A DNA stretch of 13,323 nucleotides, taken from assembly GCA_030151225.1 (NCBI GenBank), contig JASLEG010000285.1, positions 1 to 13,323 of the forward strand, read 5' to 3'. The position numbers and the translations under genes are program-made. The notes under the pieces are model-generated. The model was not told the DNA's origin, did no database searches, and was given only the letters and a program-made list of their open reading frames with translations. The DNA is from Burkholderia sp. Its GTDB lineage: Bacteria > Pseudomonadota > Gammaproteobacteria > Burkholderiales > Burkholderiaceae. This document shows positions 1-8,016 of this stretch, in pieces; positions within the stretch are counted from its first letter, which is position 1; every line of letters begins with the position of its first letter.

Positions 1-41
1 AACATCACGCAGGCCGGCGCGAGGAAGGCCTGCGTGATGTT
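1..41. repeat. Perfect 15-bp inverted repeat at the window edge
   Basis: Bases 1-15 are the exact reverse complement of bases 27-41, with an 11-base loop. The repeat lies inside the first membrane helix of the permease gene and may continue to the left of the window. A perfect fold-back exactly at a sequence edge, combined with polar residues in place of a membrane helix, is what a chimeric read or contig-end artefact looks like. A natural hairpin cannot be excluded. Confidence 0.75.
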
Positions 42-831
42 CGCGTGCTACGTGGTGTGGCCGGTGCTCTCCACGATCCGCCTGTCGTTCTTCCAGTGGG
101 ACGGCATGAGCGATCCGTCCTTCGTCGGCCTCGCGAACTACGCCGAGCTGCTGCATTCGGACACCTTCTACACCGCGCTGAAGAACAACCTGATCTGGCT
201 CGTGCTGTTCCTGCTCGCGCCGCCCTTCGGGCTGGCCGCCGCGCTGTACCTGAATCAGCAGATGGCCGGCATGCGCCTCGTGAAGTCGCTGTTCTTCACG
301 CCCTTCGTGCTGTCGGGCGTGGTGGTGGGGCTGATCTACTCGTGGTTCTACGATCCCACCTTCGGCCTGCTCAAGCTGCTGTTCGGGCACGGCATTCCGG
401 TGCTCGGCGATCCGCGCTACGCCACGCCCGGCATCATCTTCGCCGCGCTGTGGCCGCAATCGGCCTACTGCATGATCCTGTACCTGACCGGGCTCACCAC
501 GCTCGGCAGCGAGCAGATCGAGGCGGCACGCATGGAAGGCGCGAAGGGCTGGACGCTGCTCTGGCACGTGATCCTGCCGCAACTGCGGCCCACCACCTTC
601 ATGGCGATCGTGGTGACGATCATCGGCGCGCTGCGCAGCTTCGACCTGATCTCGGTGATGACCTCGGGCGGCCCGTTCGACAGCTCCACCGTGCTGGCCT
701 ATTTCATGTACGACCAGGCGATCAAGTATTTCCGCTTCGGCTACGCGTCCGCGATCGCCGTGGTGCTGTTCGCGATCATGCTGCTCTACATCGTCTACCA
801 CCTGCGCCACCTGCTGCGCAGCGAACACTGA
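1..831 (+). CDS. Sugar ABC transporter permease, MalF/UgpA-like (5' partial)
   Basis: One of two inner-membrane subunits of a CUT1-type carbohydrate ABC importer. It forms half of the transport channel and docks an ATPase that is not in this window. Hydrophobic segments recur through the protein. The permease EAA loop is clear: counting from the GTG at 34, E163-A-A is followed by G169 and then an I-L-P segment, which is where the ATPase binds. The frame is open to base 1. GTG 34 and ATG 37 are the first visible starts, but both fall inside the first membrane helix, so the real start lies upstream of the window. Residues read from bases 1-33 are polar where that helix should continue, and those bases form an inverted repeat with 27-41, so they may not be genuine. 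The second permease follows 19 bases downstream. The sugar cannot be told from sequence alone. Confidence 0.88.
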   Translation, partial: NITQAGARKACVMFACYVVWPVLSTIRLSFFQWDGMSDPSFVGLANYAELLHSDTFYTALKNNLIWLVLFLLAPPFGLAAALYLNQQMAGMRLVKSLFFTPFVLSGVVVGLIYSWFYDPTFGLLKLLFGHGIPVLGDPRYATPGIIFAALWPQSAYCMILYLTGLTTLGSEQIEAARMEGAKGWTLLWHVILPQLRPTTFMAIVVTIIGALRSFDLISVMTSGGPFDSSTVLAYFMYDQAIKYFRFGYASAIAVVLFAIMLLYIVYHLRHLLRSEH

Positions 832-850
832 CCGCTCACGGGAGACACAC

Positions 851-1702
851 ATGTATCCGTTGCCGATCGATCGCTGGAAGCCCGCCTCGCGCCGGCTCTA
901 TCGCCTGTCGCTGCCGCTCGCGCTGCTGGTGTGGCTGCTGCCGCTGGTCGCGGTGCTCGTCACCTCGGTGCGCTCGAGCGAGGAGCTCGCGGCCGGCCAT
1001 TACTGGGACTGGCCGCAGCACTTCGCGCTGGTGGCGAACTACCGCGAGGCGCTCACCGCCTCGCCGATGCTCCACTACTTCTGGAACAGCGTGCTGATCA
1101 CGCTGCCGGCCGTGGGCGGCGCGATCGCGCTGGCCGCGCTGGCCGGCTTCGCGCTGGCCGTGTACCGCTTTCCCGGCAACGGCGCGCTGTTCGGCATCTT
1201 CGTGGCCGGCAACTTCGTGCCGATCCAGGTGCTGATGATCCCGGTGCGCGACCTCACGCTGAAGCTCGGGCTGTACAACTCGGTGGGCGGGCTGATCCTG
1301 TTCCATCTGTCGTTCCAGACCGGCTTCTGCGCGCTGTTCCTGCGCAACTTCATCAAGCAGCTGCCGTTCGAGCTGGTGGAGGCCGCGCGCATCGAGGGCG
1401 CGAGCGAGTGGACGGTGTTCTGGCGCATCATCGTGCCGCTGATCCGGCCCGCGCTGGCGGCGCTCGCGATCCTGGTGTTCACCTTCGTGTGGAACGACTA
1501 CTTCTGGGCGCTGTGCCTGACCCAGGGCGACGACGCCGCGCCGATCACGGTGGGCGTGGCCGCGCTCAAGGGGCAGTGGACCACCTCGTGGAATCTCGTG
1601 TCGGCCGGCTCCGTGCTCGCGGCGCTGCCGTCGGTGGCGATGTTCTTCGCGATGCAGAAGCACTTCGTGGCGGGGCTCACGTTCGGCGCGACCAAGGGCT
1701 GA
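851..1702 (+). CDS. Sugar ABC transporter permease, MalG/UgpE-like
   Basis: Second channel subunit of the same CUT1-type sugar importer, 283 residues, the usual size for MalG-like proteins. Residues 18-40 form the first membrane segment after a short basic cytoplasmic start, and several further hydrophobic segments follow. The EAA loop is present: E177-A-A, G183 and then I-V-P, which is the ATPase contact. The ATG at 851 is preceded by GGGAGA at a suitable distance. The gene follows the first permease after 19 bases, so they are co-transcribed. No ATPase or sugar-binding protein follows, so these must be upstream or elsewhere. The next gene belongs to a different unit with its own promoter, so this is probably the last gene of the operon. 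Confidence 0.93.
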   Translation: MYPLPIDRWKPASRRLYRLSLPLALLVWLLPLVAVLVTSVRSSEELAAGHYWDWPQHFALVANYREALTASPMLHYFWNSVLITLPAVGGAIALAALAGFALAVYRFPGNGALFGIFVAGNFVPIQVLMIPVRDLTLKLGLYNSVGGLILFHLSFQTGFCALFLRNFIKQLPFELVEAARIEGASEWTVFWRIIVPLIRPALAALAILVFTFVWNDYFWALCLTQGDDAAPITVGVAALKGQWTTSWNLVSAGSVLAALPSVAMFFAMQKHFVAGLTFGATKG

Positions 1703-1741
1703 GCTGCCGGCGCGATGCGGCGGCGCGCAAGGCTCGCATCG

Positions 1742-1775
1742 GGTAAGTAAGCGGTAAGTCGTCTGTTCCTACAGT
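1742..1775 (+). promoter_or_regulatory. Candidate response-regulator box and promoter of the mipA-kinase operon
   Basis: The heptamer GGTAAGT occurs twice, at 1742-1748 and 1753-1759, in an 11-base period. The core reads GTAAG-N6-GTAAG (1743-1758). OmpR/PhoB-family regulators bind tandem half-sites with this one-turn spacing. About ten bases downstream is TACAGT (1770-1775), which matches 4 of 6 bases of a -10 element. No -35 hexamer stands out, so the repeat sits where an activator would replace it. The cognate regulator is probably the one encoded at 2665, which would make the operon autoregulated. The repeat is seen directly; binding is inferred. Confidence 0.5.
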
Positions 1776-1814
1776 CACGGTGTTTCCCACCACCCTTGGG
1801 CGCCACACCGTGAC
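1774..1814. repeat. 10-bp inverted repeat around the mipA start region
   Basis: GTCACGGTGT (1774-1783) and ACACCGTGAC (1805-1814) are perfect complements separated by 21 bases. The left arm covers the end of the -10-like element and the GTG at 1780. The right arm covers the GTG at 1810. It could be an operator at the transcription start or an mRNA hairpin that hides the start codon. No regulator is identified. Confidence 0.5.
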
Positions 1815-2652
1815 ATTTCCCGTTCTTCGCATCGCCGGGCGCCAGCTCGGCACGCTGTTCCTGGCGCTGGCCGCCAGCGCCGCCGCCACCTCCGCCTCGG
1901 CGCAGCAGCTCGGCGCGCCGGCCGACGCGGCCGCTTCGACCGATGCCGGCGACGGCTTCACGATCCTCAGCAACGCCACCAACGTCACCCACTGGGGGCT
2001 CGGCGCCGGCGTGGGCATCCAGGGCTCGCCGTATCGCGGCTACGGCGCGGACGTGTCGCCGATCCCGCTGCTGTATTTCGACGACAAGTGGGTGCACCTG
2101 CTCGGCACCACGATCGACCTGAAGGTGGGCCGCTGGCACGACGTGAGCCTGTCGCTGCGCGGCCGCTTCGGCCTGTTCGACGGCTACCGGCAGTCCGACG
2201 CGCCGATCCTGAACGGCATGCAGGACCGCCACGGCGCGTTCTGGTACGGCCCCGCGCTGGCCTGGGACACCGCATTCGGCAGGCTGTCGGGCGATTTCCT
2301 GCTGGGCGGCAACAAGGGCGAGCAGGCCAAGCTCGAATTTTCCCGGCAGTTCCAGGTCGGCCGCTTCTCGATCGAGCCGCACGTCGGCGCGCAATGGCTG
2401 AGCGCGAAGTACACCGATTATTATTTTGGCGTGATGCCATCCGAGGCACGTGCCGACCGGCCTGCCTACACGGCCGGCGCGACGTGGCAGTATTCGCTCG
2501 GTTCGCAGTTCAACTATCAGCTGACGAAACACCAGCGCGTGCTGCTCGACGTGGGCGTGACGCGCCTGGGCGGCAGCGTGGTGGACAGCCCGCTGTCGGG
2601 CCGGCGCTACGTGCCCGAGGCGCGCGTCGGTTACCTGTACCAGTTCAAGTGA
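1810..2652 (+). CDS. MipA/OmpV family outer-membrane protein
   Basis: Predicted beta-barrel of the MipA/OmpV family, 280 residues from the GTG at 1810. Residues 1-31 are a standard signal peptide: Arg residues early, a Leu/Ala-rich core, and Ala-Ser-Ala before Gln32. The mature part alternates Gly/aromatic strands (for example VGIQGSPYRGYG, then GYLYQF near the end), as in MipA. The last residue is Lys, directly after Phe; most outer-membrane barrels end on the aromatic itself. An in-frame GTG at 1780 would add ten residues, but it lies close to the likely transcription start, so 1810 is preferred. Neither start has a strong ribosome site. Family members in other bacteria are linked to two-component systems and envelope stress, including polymyxin response. 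The regulator gene begins 12 bases later. Confidence 0.85.
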   Translation: MTFPVLRIAGRQLGTLFLALAASAAATSASAQQLGAPADAAASTDAGDGFTILSNATNVTHWGLGAGVGIQGSPYRGYGADVSPIPLLYFDDKWVHLLGTTIDLKVGRWHDVSLSLRGRFGLFDGYRQSDAPILNGMQDRHGAFWYGPALAWDTAFGRLSGDFLLGGNKGEQAKLEFSRQFQVGRFSIEPHVGAQWLSAKYTDYYFGVMPSEARADRPAYTAGATWQYSLGSQFNYQLTKHQRVLLDVGVTRLGGSVVDSPLSGRRYVPEARVGYLYQFK

Positions 2653-2664
2653 GTTGCAGCGCAT

Positions 2665-3368
<704 letters not shown>

Positions 3369-3372
<4 letters not shown>

Positions 3373-4829
3373 GCGTGTTGCGACGCGGGACGCTGGCCGC
3401 GCGGCTGTGGCTGATCAACGTGGTGGCGCTGGTGCTGAGCCTCGCGCTGCTCGCGAGCCTGGTGGCGTGGATGGCCGAGCGCGATCCGCAGCAGGGCATC
3501 GGCCGCTCCGATCAGGTGGAGGCGGTCAACGACGTGGTGCAGGGCCTGCGCTTCGATGCGCTGGGCGCGCCGGTGGGCGTGCAGCTGGCGGAGCGCCAGG
3601 CGTGGCTGTACCAGGTCGCGCCCACCGAGCTGCGCTACCGCGTGATCGACGCGCGCGGCGCCATCGTGGCGGCTTCGGGCACCGGCGCGGCTGCCGGCGC
3701 CTGGCTGACGGTGCCGCTGGCGGAGGTGCCCGACGGCTACCGGCGCACCGAGCTCGACGGGCGGCAGTTCGTGGTGGCGACGCGGCGCGTGCCGTGCGGC
3801 GGCGCCGTGTGCTTCGTGCAGACGGCCACCAGCGTGCATTTCCTCAACGCGCTCGTGCACCTGAAGCTGCGGCCGATTCCGCGCGTGATGGCGATCACCG
3901 TGCTGATCGCCACCATCGTGTTCGGGCTCACGCTGCCGCTGACGATCCGGCACGGCCTGCGGCCGCTGCGCGACGTGTCGGCCGCGGCGGCCAACATCAC
4001 GCCACGCAACCTGCGCGCGCGCCTGCCGGTGGCCGACGTGCCCGGCGAGATCCGCCCGCTGATCGATGCCTTCAACGACGCGCTGGCGCGGCTCGAGGCC
4101 GGCTTCACGGCGCAGCAGCACTTCCTCGCCTCCGCCGCGCACGAGCTGCAGACGCCGCTCACGCTGCTGCGCGGCCAGATCGAGCTGCAGCCCGGCATCG
4201 CCGACAAGGCGCTGCTGTTTCGCGAGATCGACCTGATGGCGCGGCAGGTGCGCCAGCTGCTGCATCTGGCCGAGGTGCGCGAGTCGTGCAACTTCAGCTT
4301 CGCGCGCGTGAATGCCGGCGACGTGATCCACGACGTGCAGGCGTATCTGGCACGCAAGGCCGACGCGCGCGGCATCACGCTCGGCGTCGACGACGGCGCG
4401 GCCGGGCTGTGGCTGCACGCCGATCGCAGCGCGCTGTTCATCCTGCTCAAGAACCTGGTGGAGAACGCGATCCACGTGTCGCCGGATCGCGCGATCGTGC
4501 TGATCCGCTGCGGCGAGGACGGCCTGCACGTGATCGACGAGGGCCCCGGCATCGCCGACGCGCACCTGCCGAAGCTGTTCGAGCGCTACTGGCGCGCGCC
4601 GGGCGCGACCTACGACGGCGCCGGGCTCGGGCTGGCGATCTGCCACGAGATCGCGCTCGCGCACGGCTGGGAGATCGCGGTGCGCACCTCGCCGCTCGGC
4701 ACGCGCTTCTCGGTGGCGGCGAAGGTGACGCGCGAGCGCGGCGAGCGCGCGGATGGCGACCGTCTCGACATCCACGTCATCGGCGATGCCGGCACGCTCG
4801 CCTCGCGCGCGCCGGCCGGCCTGGCGTGA
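3369..4829 (+). CDS. Two-component sensor histidine kinase with periplasmic Cys pair
   Basis: Membrane sensor kinase of 486 residues and partner of the preceding regulator. A first membrane segment (about 13-35) and a second (about 172-192) enclose a periplasmic sensor domain of about 135 residues. A HAMP linker follows, then the H-box with H258 in AAHELQTPL. The ATP domain has N366 in LVENAI, the G1 box D390-E-G-P-G, the F box FERYW and G2 as GAGLGL at 417-422. All catalytic boxes are intact. The periplasmic domain holds C143 and C148 (CGGAVC), which could form a disulfide or bind metal. The ATG at 3369 overlaps the regulator stop by four bases and follows a purine-rich GGAGGGGG site. A longer open frame upstream is only the shadow of the regulator gene. 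Confidence 0.92.
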
Positions 4830-4832
4830 GCG

Positions 4833-4850
4833 TGATGCCGCGCGGCATCA
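4833..4850. terminator. 18-base palindrome between convergent kinase and GST genes
   Basis: TGATGCCGCGCGGCATCA is a perfect palindrome lying three bases after the kinase stop and covering the stop codon of the opposing GST gene. It can fold as a GC-rich hairpin in transcripts from either side, as expected of a shared terminator. There is no T-run on either strand, so it may be only a transcript-end stabiliser. Confidence 0.45.
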
Positions 4851-5462
4851 GGCCGTCGGCGGCGCCGCCGCTTCCGCGGCCAGCGCGGCCCGCACCGAAT
4901 CGCGCGCGCCGATGCGCGACGTGAAGCGTGCGAGCGCGGGCCAGCGCGCGAGGTCGATCGAGAAGCCGGGCAGCCAGCTCAGCACCGTGTACAGATAGGC
5001 ATCGGCCACGCCGAACGCGTGCAGCAGATAGTCGTCGCGCGACAGCGCAGCGTCGAGGTGATCGAGCCGCCGGCTCAGCTTCGCCGTGACGTGATCCCGC
5101 TGTGCGTCGGGTAGCCCGGCGTCGAACAGCGGGCTGCAGCCGGCATGGATTTCCGAGGTGATGAAGCTCAGCATCTCCTGCAGCCGCAGGCGCGCCCGGC
5201 TGCCGTTCGGTGGCGCGAGTCGCGCCTCGGGCTTCAGGTCGGCCAGGTATTGCAGGATCGCCGGGCCTTCGGTCAGCACCTCGCCGTCGTCCAGCATCAG
5301 CGCGGCCACGTAGCCCTTCGGATTCACGTCGAGGAAGCTGCCCCCTTCCGAGGTACGCTTGCTGCGGTTGTCGACGCGCACCAGCGTGTGCGGCAGGCCG
5401 AGCTCGTGCAGCACCATGTGCGGCGCGAACGAGCAGGCATGCGGGGCGAAATAGAGCTTCAT
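4848..5462 (-). CDS. Glutathione S-transferase, beta class
   Basis: Cytosolic glutathione transferase of 204 residues, the usual length. The N-terminal thioredoxin-like half begins MKLYFAPHACSFAPH, with Cys10 and Ser11, the beta-class hallmark. It continues with NPKGYVAAL (cis-Pro loop region) and LTEGPAILQYLAD, whose Glu binds the gamma-glutamyl part of glutathione. The C-terminal helical half contains FGVADAYLYTVLSW, the conserved structural motif of this class. The start at 5462 is chosen because the fold begins there and an AGGA site lies nine bases upstream. The frame stays open for another 59 codons upstream, but these do not resemble the family. It is divergent from a LysR-type regulator gene, a common arrangement in which the regulator controls the enzyme gene. 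The substrate is unknown. Confidence 0.92.
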   Translation of the reverse strand: MKLYFAPHACSFAPHMVLHELGLPHTLVRVDNRSKRTSEGGSFLDVNPKGYVAALMLDDGEVLTEGPAILQYLADLKPEARLAPPNGSRARLRLQEMLSFITSEIHAGCSPLFDAGLPDAQRDHVTAKLSRRLDHLDAALSRDDYLLHAFGVADAYLYTVLSWLPGFSIDLARWPALARFTSRIGARDSVRAALAAEAAAPPTA

Positions 5463-5576
5463 CGGGCGGGATCCTCGGGTGTCATGCAGGGTGTCGACGA
5501 AGCCGTGGTGCCTCGTCGTGCACGCAGGATCGCAGGCAGCGAAGTGCGCGGCAAACGACATCTCGCATGCTAGGCT

Positions 5577-5591
5577 ATGAGAAATTTTCAT
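5577..5591. promoter_or_regulatory. Candidate LysR-type operator (T-N11-A palindrome)
   Basis: ATGAGAAATTTTCAT is a near-perfect palindrome with a single mismatched pair, and T5578 and A5590 give the T-N11-A pattern of LysR-family sites. It is an AT-rich island in the spacer between the divergent GST and LysR genes, 62 bases before the LysR start and 114 before the GST start. This placement is typical for an autoregulated LysR gene. The site is visible; its use is inferred. Confidence 0.5.
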
Positions 5592-5653
5592 GAGGTGGTG
5601 GCCACGTGCCGCGCGACCCATCTCGCGCTCCCCTCTCAATGCGATCCGCTCCC

Positions 5654-6553
5654 ATGGCTGCCCGACTTCCCTCGCTGAACGGCCTCAAGGTTTTCGAATG
5701 CACGGCGCGCCACATGAGTTTTACCCGCGCCGCGCAGGAACTGCACGTCACGCAGACGGCGGTCAGCCATCAGATCCGACGGCTCGAGGGCGAACTCGGC
5801 ACGCGCCTGTTCCATCGCAATCGCGATCGCCTCGAACTGACCGAGGCGGGGCAGGCCTATCTGCAGGGGGTGAGCGTGGCCTTCGAGCAGTTGCGCTTCT
5901 CCACCGGGCAACTGCTCGAGCGCCGCGGGGCCGCGACGCTGAGCGTGGCCACGCTGGCCTCGTTCGCATCGAAGTGGCTGCTGCCGCGGCTCGGCGCGTT
6001 TCGGCGCGCGCATCCCGGCATCGACATCCGGGTTGGCGCATCGACCGATCTCGTCGATTTCGCCGCGGGCGGTGCCGACGTGGCGATCCGCTACGGCAGC
6101 GGCGAGTGGAAGGGCGTGCATGCCGAGCGGCTGATGGACGACGTGATCTTTCCGGTGTGCAGCCCCGCGCTGCTGAGCGGCGGGGCGCCGCTCGCGCGGC
6201 CCGCGGATCTGGCACGACACACGCTGCTGCAGGTCAGCGGGCTGACCGCCGGCGACTGGCGCGTGTAGCTCGATGCGGCCGGCGTGGCGGGTCCCTTGCC
6301 CGGCGGCGCGCATCTGAGCTTCGATCTCGCGCTGCTGGCCGTGCAGGCCGCCGTGGACGGCCACGGCGTGTGCATCGGGCGGCGCGCCTACGTGGAGGAC
6401 GAGTTGCGGGCGGGGCGGCTGGTGGCACCGTTCGGGGTGACGGCGGCGACCGGGCGCGGCTTCTATCTGGTGTCGCCGGGGGGGCGGCCCGACAGCGAGA
6501 AGGTCGCGGCGCTGCGCGGCTGGCTACGCGCGGAGGCCGGCGAGCCGCGTTGA
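5654..6553 (+). pseudogene. GcvA-type LysR transcriptional regulator, interrupted by one nonsense codon
   Basis: The sequence reads as a full 299-residue LysR regulator of the GcvA type, except for a TAG stop at 6266-6268 (codon 205). Before it lie the DNA-binding domain (SFTRAAQELHVTQTAVSHQI, residues about 22-41) and most of the effector-binding domain. After it the same frame continues cleanly for 94 codons with the expected C-terminal half, including the conserved AGRLVAPF segment and FYLV. In relatives this place reads D-W, two residues, then an aromatic and Leu, so a single TGG to TAG change explains it. No frameshift or other stop is present. The product would be truncated within the ligand domain unless the stop is read through or is a sequencing error. 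The start at 5654 is where family similarity begins; an ATG at 5606 adds 16 unlikely residues. The lesion looks recent. Confidence 0.85.
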
Positions 6554-6561
6554 GGAGGCAC

Positions 6562-6576
6562 GCCGCTCAGCGCGGC
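6562..6576. terminator. Small hairpin at the end of the convergent LysR and tag genes
   Basis: GCCGC (6562-6566) and GCGGC (6572-6576) pair around the five-base loop TCAGC. The hairpin covers the tag stop codon and lies nine bases after the LysR stop. The stem is short and has no T-run, so a role in termination is weakly supported. Confidence 0.25.
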
Positions 6577-7247
6577 CACACCCCCGACGTACCGCGCCGG
6601 TGGCTGTCCACGAGGTGGGTATCCACGATGCCGATCGCCTCCATCAGCGCGAACATCGTGGTGGGCCCCACGAAGCGGAAGCCGTGCTTGCGCAGCGCCT
6701 TGCTCAATGCGGCGGATTCGGCCGATTCGGTCGGCACCTCGGCCATCGTGCGCGGCTTGGGCGTGCTCTTCGGGCGGTGCGACCACACGAGTTCGGCCAG
6801 GCCGCCGTGCGCGCGCAGCGCGATCGTGGCCGCGGCATTGCCGATGGTGGCGACGATCTTGGCGCGGTTGCGGATGATGCCGGCGTCGGCCAGCAGGCGC
6901 TCGACGTCGTGCTCGGTGAAGCGCGCCACCTGCTCGGGATCGAACTGCGCGAAGGCGAGCCGGAACGCCTCGCGCTTGCGCAGGATGATCGCCCACGACA
7001 GGCCCGACTGGAAACCTTCCAGGCTGATGCGCTCGAACATGCCGCGCTCGTCGCGCACGGGCATGCCCCATTCGGTGTCGTAGTAGTCGCGCAGCATCGC
7101 GTCGCTGACGGCCCAGGGCGGGCGCTTCAGGCCGTCCTCGCAGCGCACCGCGCCGGTGGGCGCGGCATCGCCGGAGGTTGCCGGCTGCGCGGCCTTGAGG
7201 GGTTTCCGGGGCTTCGGGGCCTTCTTGGCGGCCGGTTTGGCATCCAT
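6567..7247 (-). CDS. tag: DNA-3-methyladenine glycosylase I (Tag family)
   Basis: Base-excision repair enzyme that removes 3-methyladenine from alkylated DNA. It has 226 residues. The first 30 are a Lys/Ala/Pro-rich tail that the E. coli enzyme lacks. The core matches Tag: YDTEWGMPV, SLEGFQSGLSW with the active-site Glu at 78, VERLLADAGIIRNRAKI, and LSKALRKHGFRFVGPTT. W45 and Y55 keep the ten-residue spacing of the E. coli pocket residues Trp6 and Tyr16. The zinc site of the E. coli enzyme (Cys4, His17, His175, Cys179) appears here as C36, Y56, H211 and S215 (with H216 next), so it is incomplete. The start at 7247 lacks a strong ribosome site but agrees with the family. The open frame continuing to 7739 is not part of the protein. 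Confidence 0.9.
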   Translation of the reverse strand: MDAKPAAKKAPKPRKPLKAAQPATSGDAAPTGAVRCEDGLKRPPWAVSDAMLRDYYDTEWGMPVRDERGMFERISLEGFQSGLSWAIILRKREAFRLAFAQFDPEQVARFTEHDVERLLADAGIIRNRAKIVATIGNAAATIALRAHGGLAELVWSHRPKSTPKPRTMAEVPTESAESAALSKALRKHGFRFVGPTTMFALMEAIGIVDTHLVDSHRRGTSGVWPR

Positions 7248-7286
7248 GGTTCGGTGTCGGAGTTCGCGGGCTCCGGCAGTATGCCA

Positions 7287-7304
7287 GCGGGCCGGGCGGC
7301 CCGC
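7287..7304 (-). terminator. Hairpin between the lipoprotein and tag genes
   Basis: GCGGGCC (7287-7293) and GGCCCGC (7298-7304) pair perfectly around a four-base loop, 24 bases beyond the lipoprotein stop on the same strand. It is a strong GC stem without a T-run. It may end the lipoprotein transcript or lie in the tag leader. Confidence 0.4.
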
Positions 7305-7327
7305 CTTGCGGTTCGATTGCCGCGGGC

Positions 7328-7897
7328 CTAGTTCGACTTGACCGTTGCGGGCAGATGCAGGGCATCGTCGAAGATCTGCTTCAGGTTGGCTGCGGCAGTC
7401 TTCTCGTCGATCATGTCGGCCGCATAGGCGAGGCAGTTGTAGAACGCTGCCGTGGCGACGTAATGCGACGTCTGGTCGAGGCTCACGATCACGGTGCCGG
7501 TGGTGGTCGTGGCTTCCGATGCACCGAGCGAGATCCTGTTGATGCCGAGCGTGCCGCCGGCGGACGTATTGGTGGCATTGGAGATCGCCGCCGGCGAAAT
7601 GCAGGTGATCACCTGATACGGCGATTCCTGGTTTCCGTTCCTGTTTCTGCGTGCGAACTGGAAGGAAAGATTGTCCTCGGGTTTGGTCAGCAGAATCGTG
7701 CCGATGGTCAGGCAGCTTTGAGAATTCTGTTTCCAGCAATCCTTGTTGGTCGGATCCGTTTGAAGTCGGATCGTATTGAATGCGGGCTGAGTCGCCGTTT
7801 TATAACTCTGCTCGCGATCATGAAATGCCGAGCAGCCGCACAGCGCGACAATTACAAAGGTGGATAAGGAAATCCCGAGCCATTCTGCCCATTTCAT
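7328..7897 (-). CDS. Hypothetical lipoprotein in a low-GC patch
   Basis: Not recognised. The protein has 189 residues from the ATG at 7897, which follows a GGGGGT ribosome site by seven bases. Residues 1-21 are a signal peptide (MKW, then a Leu/Val/Ile core) ending in L-C-G before Cys22, a lipobox-like site. Ser23 follows rather than Asp, so the outer membrane is the likely destination by the usual sorting rule. The mature part is Asn/Thr/Ser-rich with three to four more Cys (CWKQNSQSC, ITCIS, YNCLAYA), perhaps forming disulfides in the periplasm. The C-terminal 35 residues look helical. Base composition is visibly less GC-rich than neighbouring genes, as is the region upstream, suggesting transfer from another source. 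The frame is open to 7975, but an in-frame start there would place the signal peptide internally. Confidence 0.75.
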   Translation of the reverse strand: MKWAEWLGISLSTFVIVALCGCSAFHDREQSYKTATQPAFNTIRLQTDPTNKDCWKQNSQSCLTIGTILLTKPEDNLSFQFARRNRNGNQESPYQVITCISPAAISNATNTSAGGTLGINRISLGASEATTTTGTVIVSLDQTSHYVATAAFYNCLAYAADMIDEKTAAANLKQIFDDALHLPATVKSN

Positions 7898-8016
7898 CGT
7901 GACCCCCGTCTGCGTTGATGTGTGCCGCCGGATGGCGGTAAGGCGCAGGGTAGGCGTCGAAAATCCGCAATTCAAGACGAGTTTGTGGCCTTGTTTTCGT
8001 GTCCCGTATCAAAATG

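Noticed and set aside
1703..1741. Possible terminator after the ABC permeases
   Set aside because: Only overlapping GC-rich partial stems are found, with no clean hairpin or T-run, so none is called.
5463..5639. N-terminal extension of the GST frame
   Set aside because: It is not similar to GST proteins, it would cross the probable LysR operator, and a good ribosome site lies before 5462.
7248..7739. N-terminal extension of the tag frame
   Set aside because: It overlaps the lipoprotein gene on the same strand in another frame, and the Tag fold begins within the first 36 residues after 7247.
7925..7938. CCGCC/GGCGG hairpin in the lipoprotein leader
   Set aside because: A five-pair stem with a four-base loop is common by chance at this GC content and has no supporting context.
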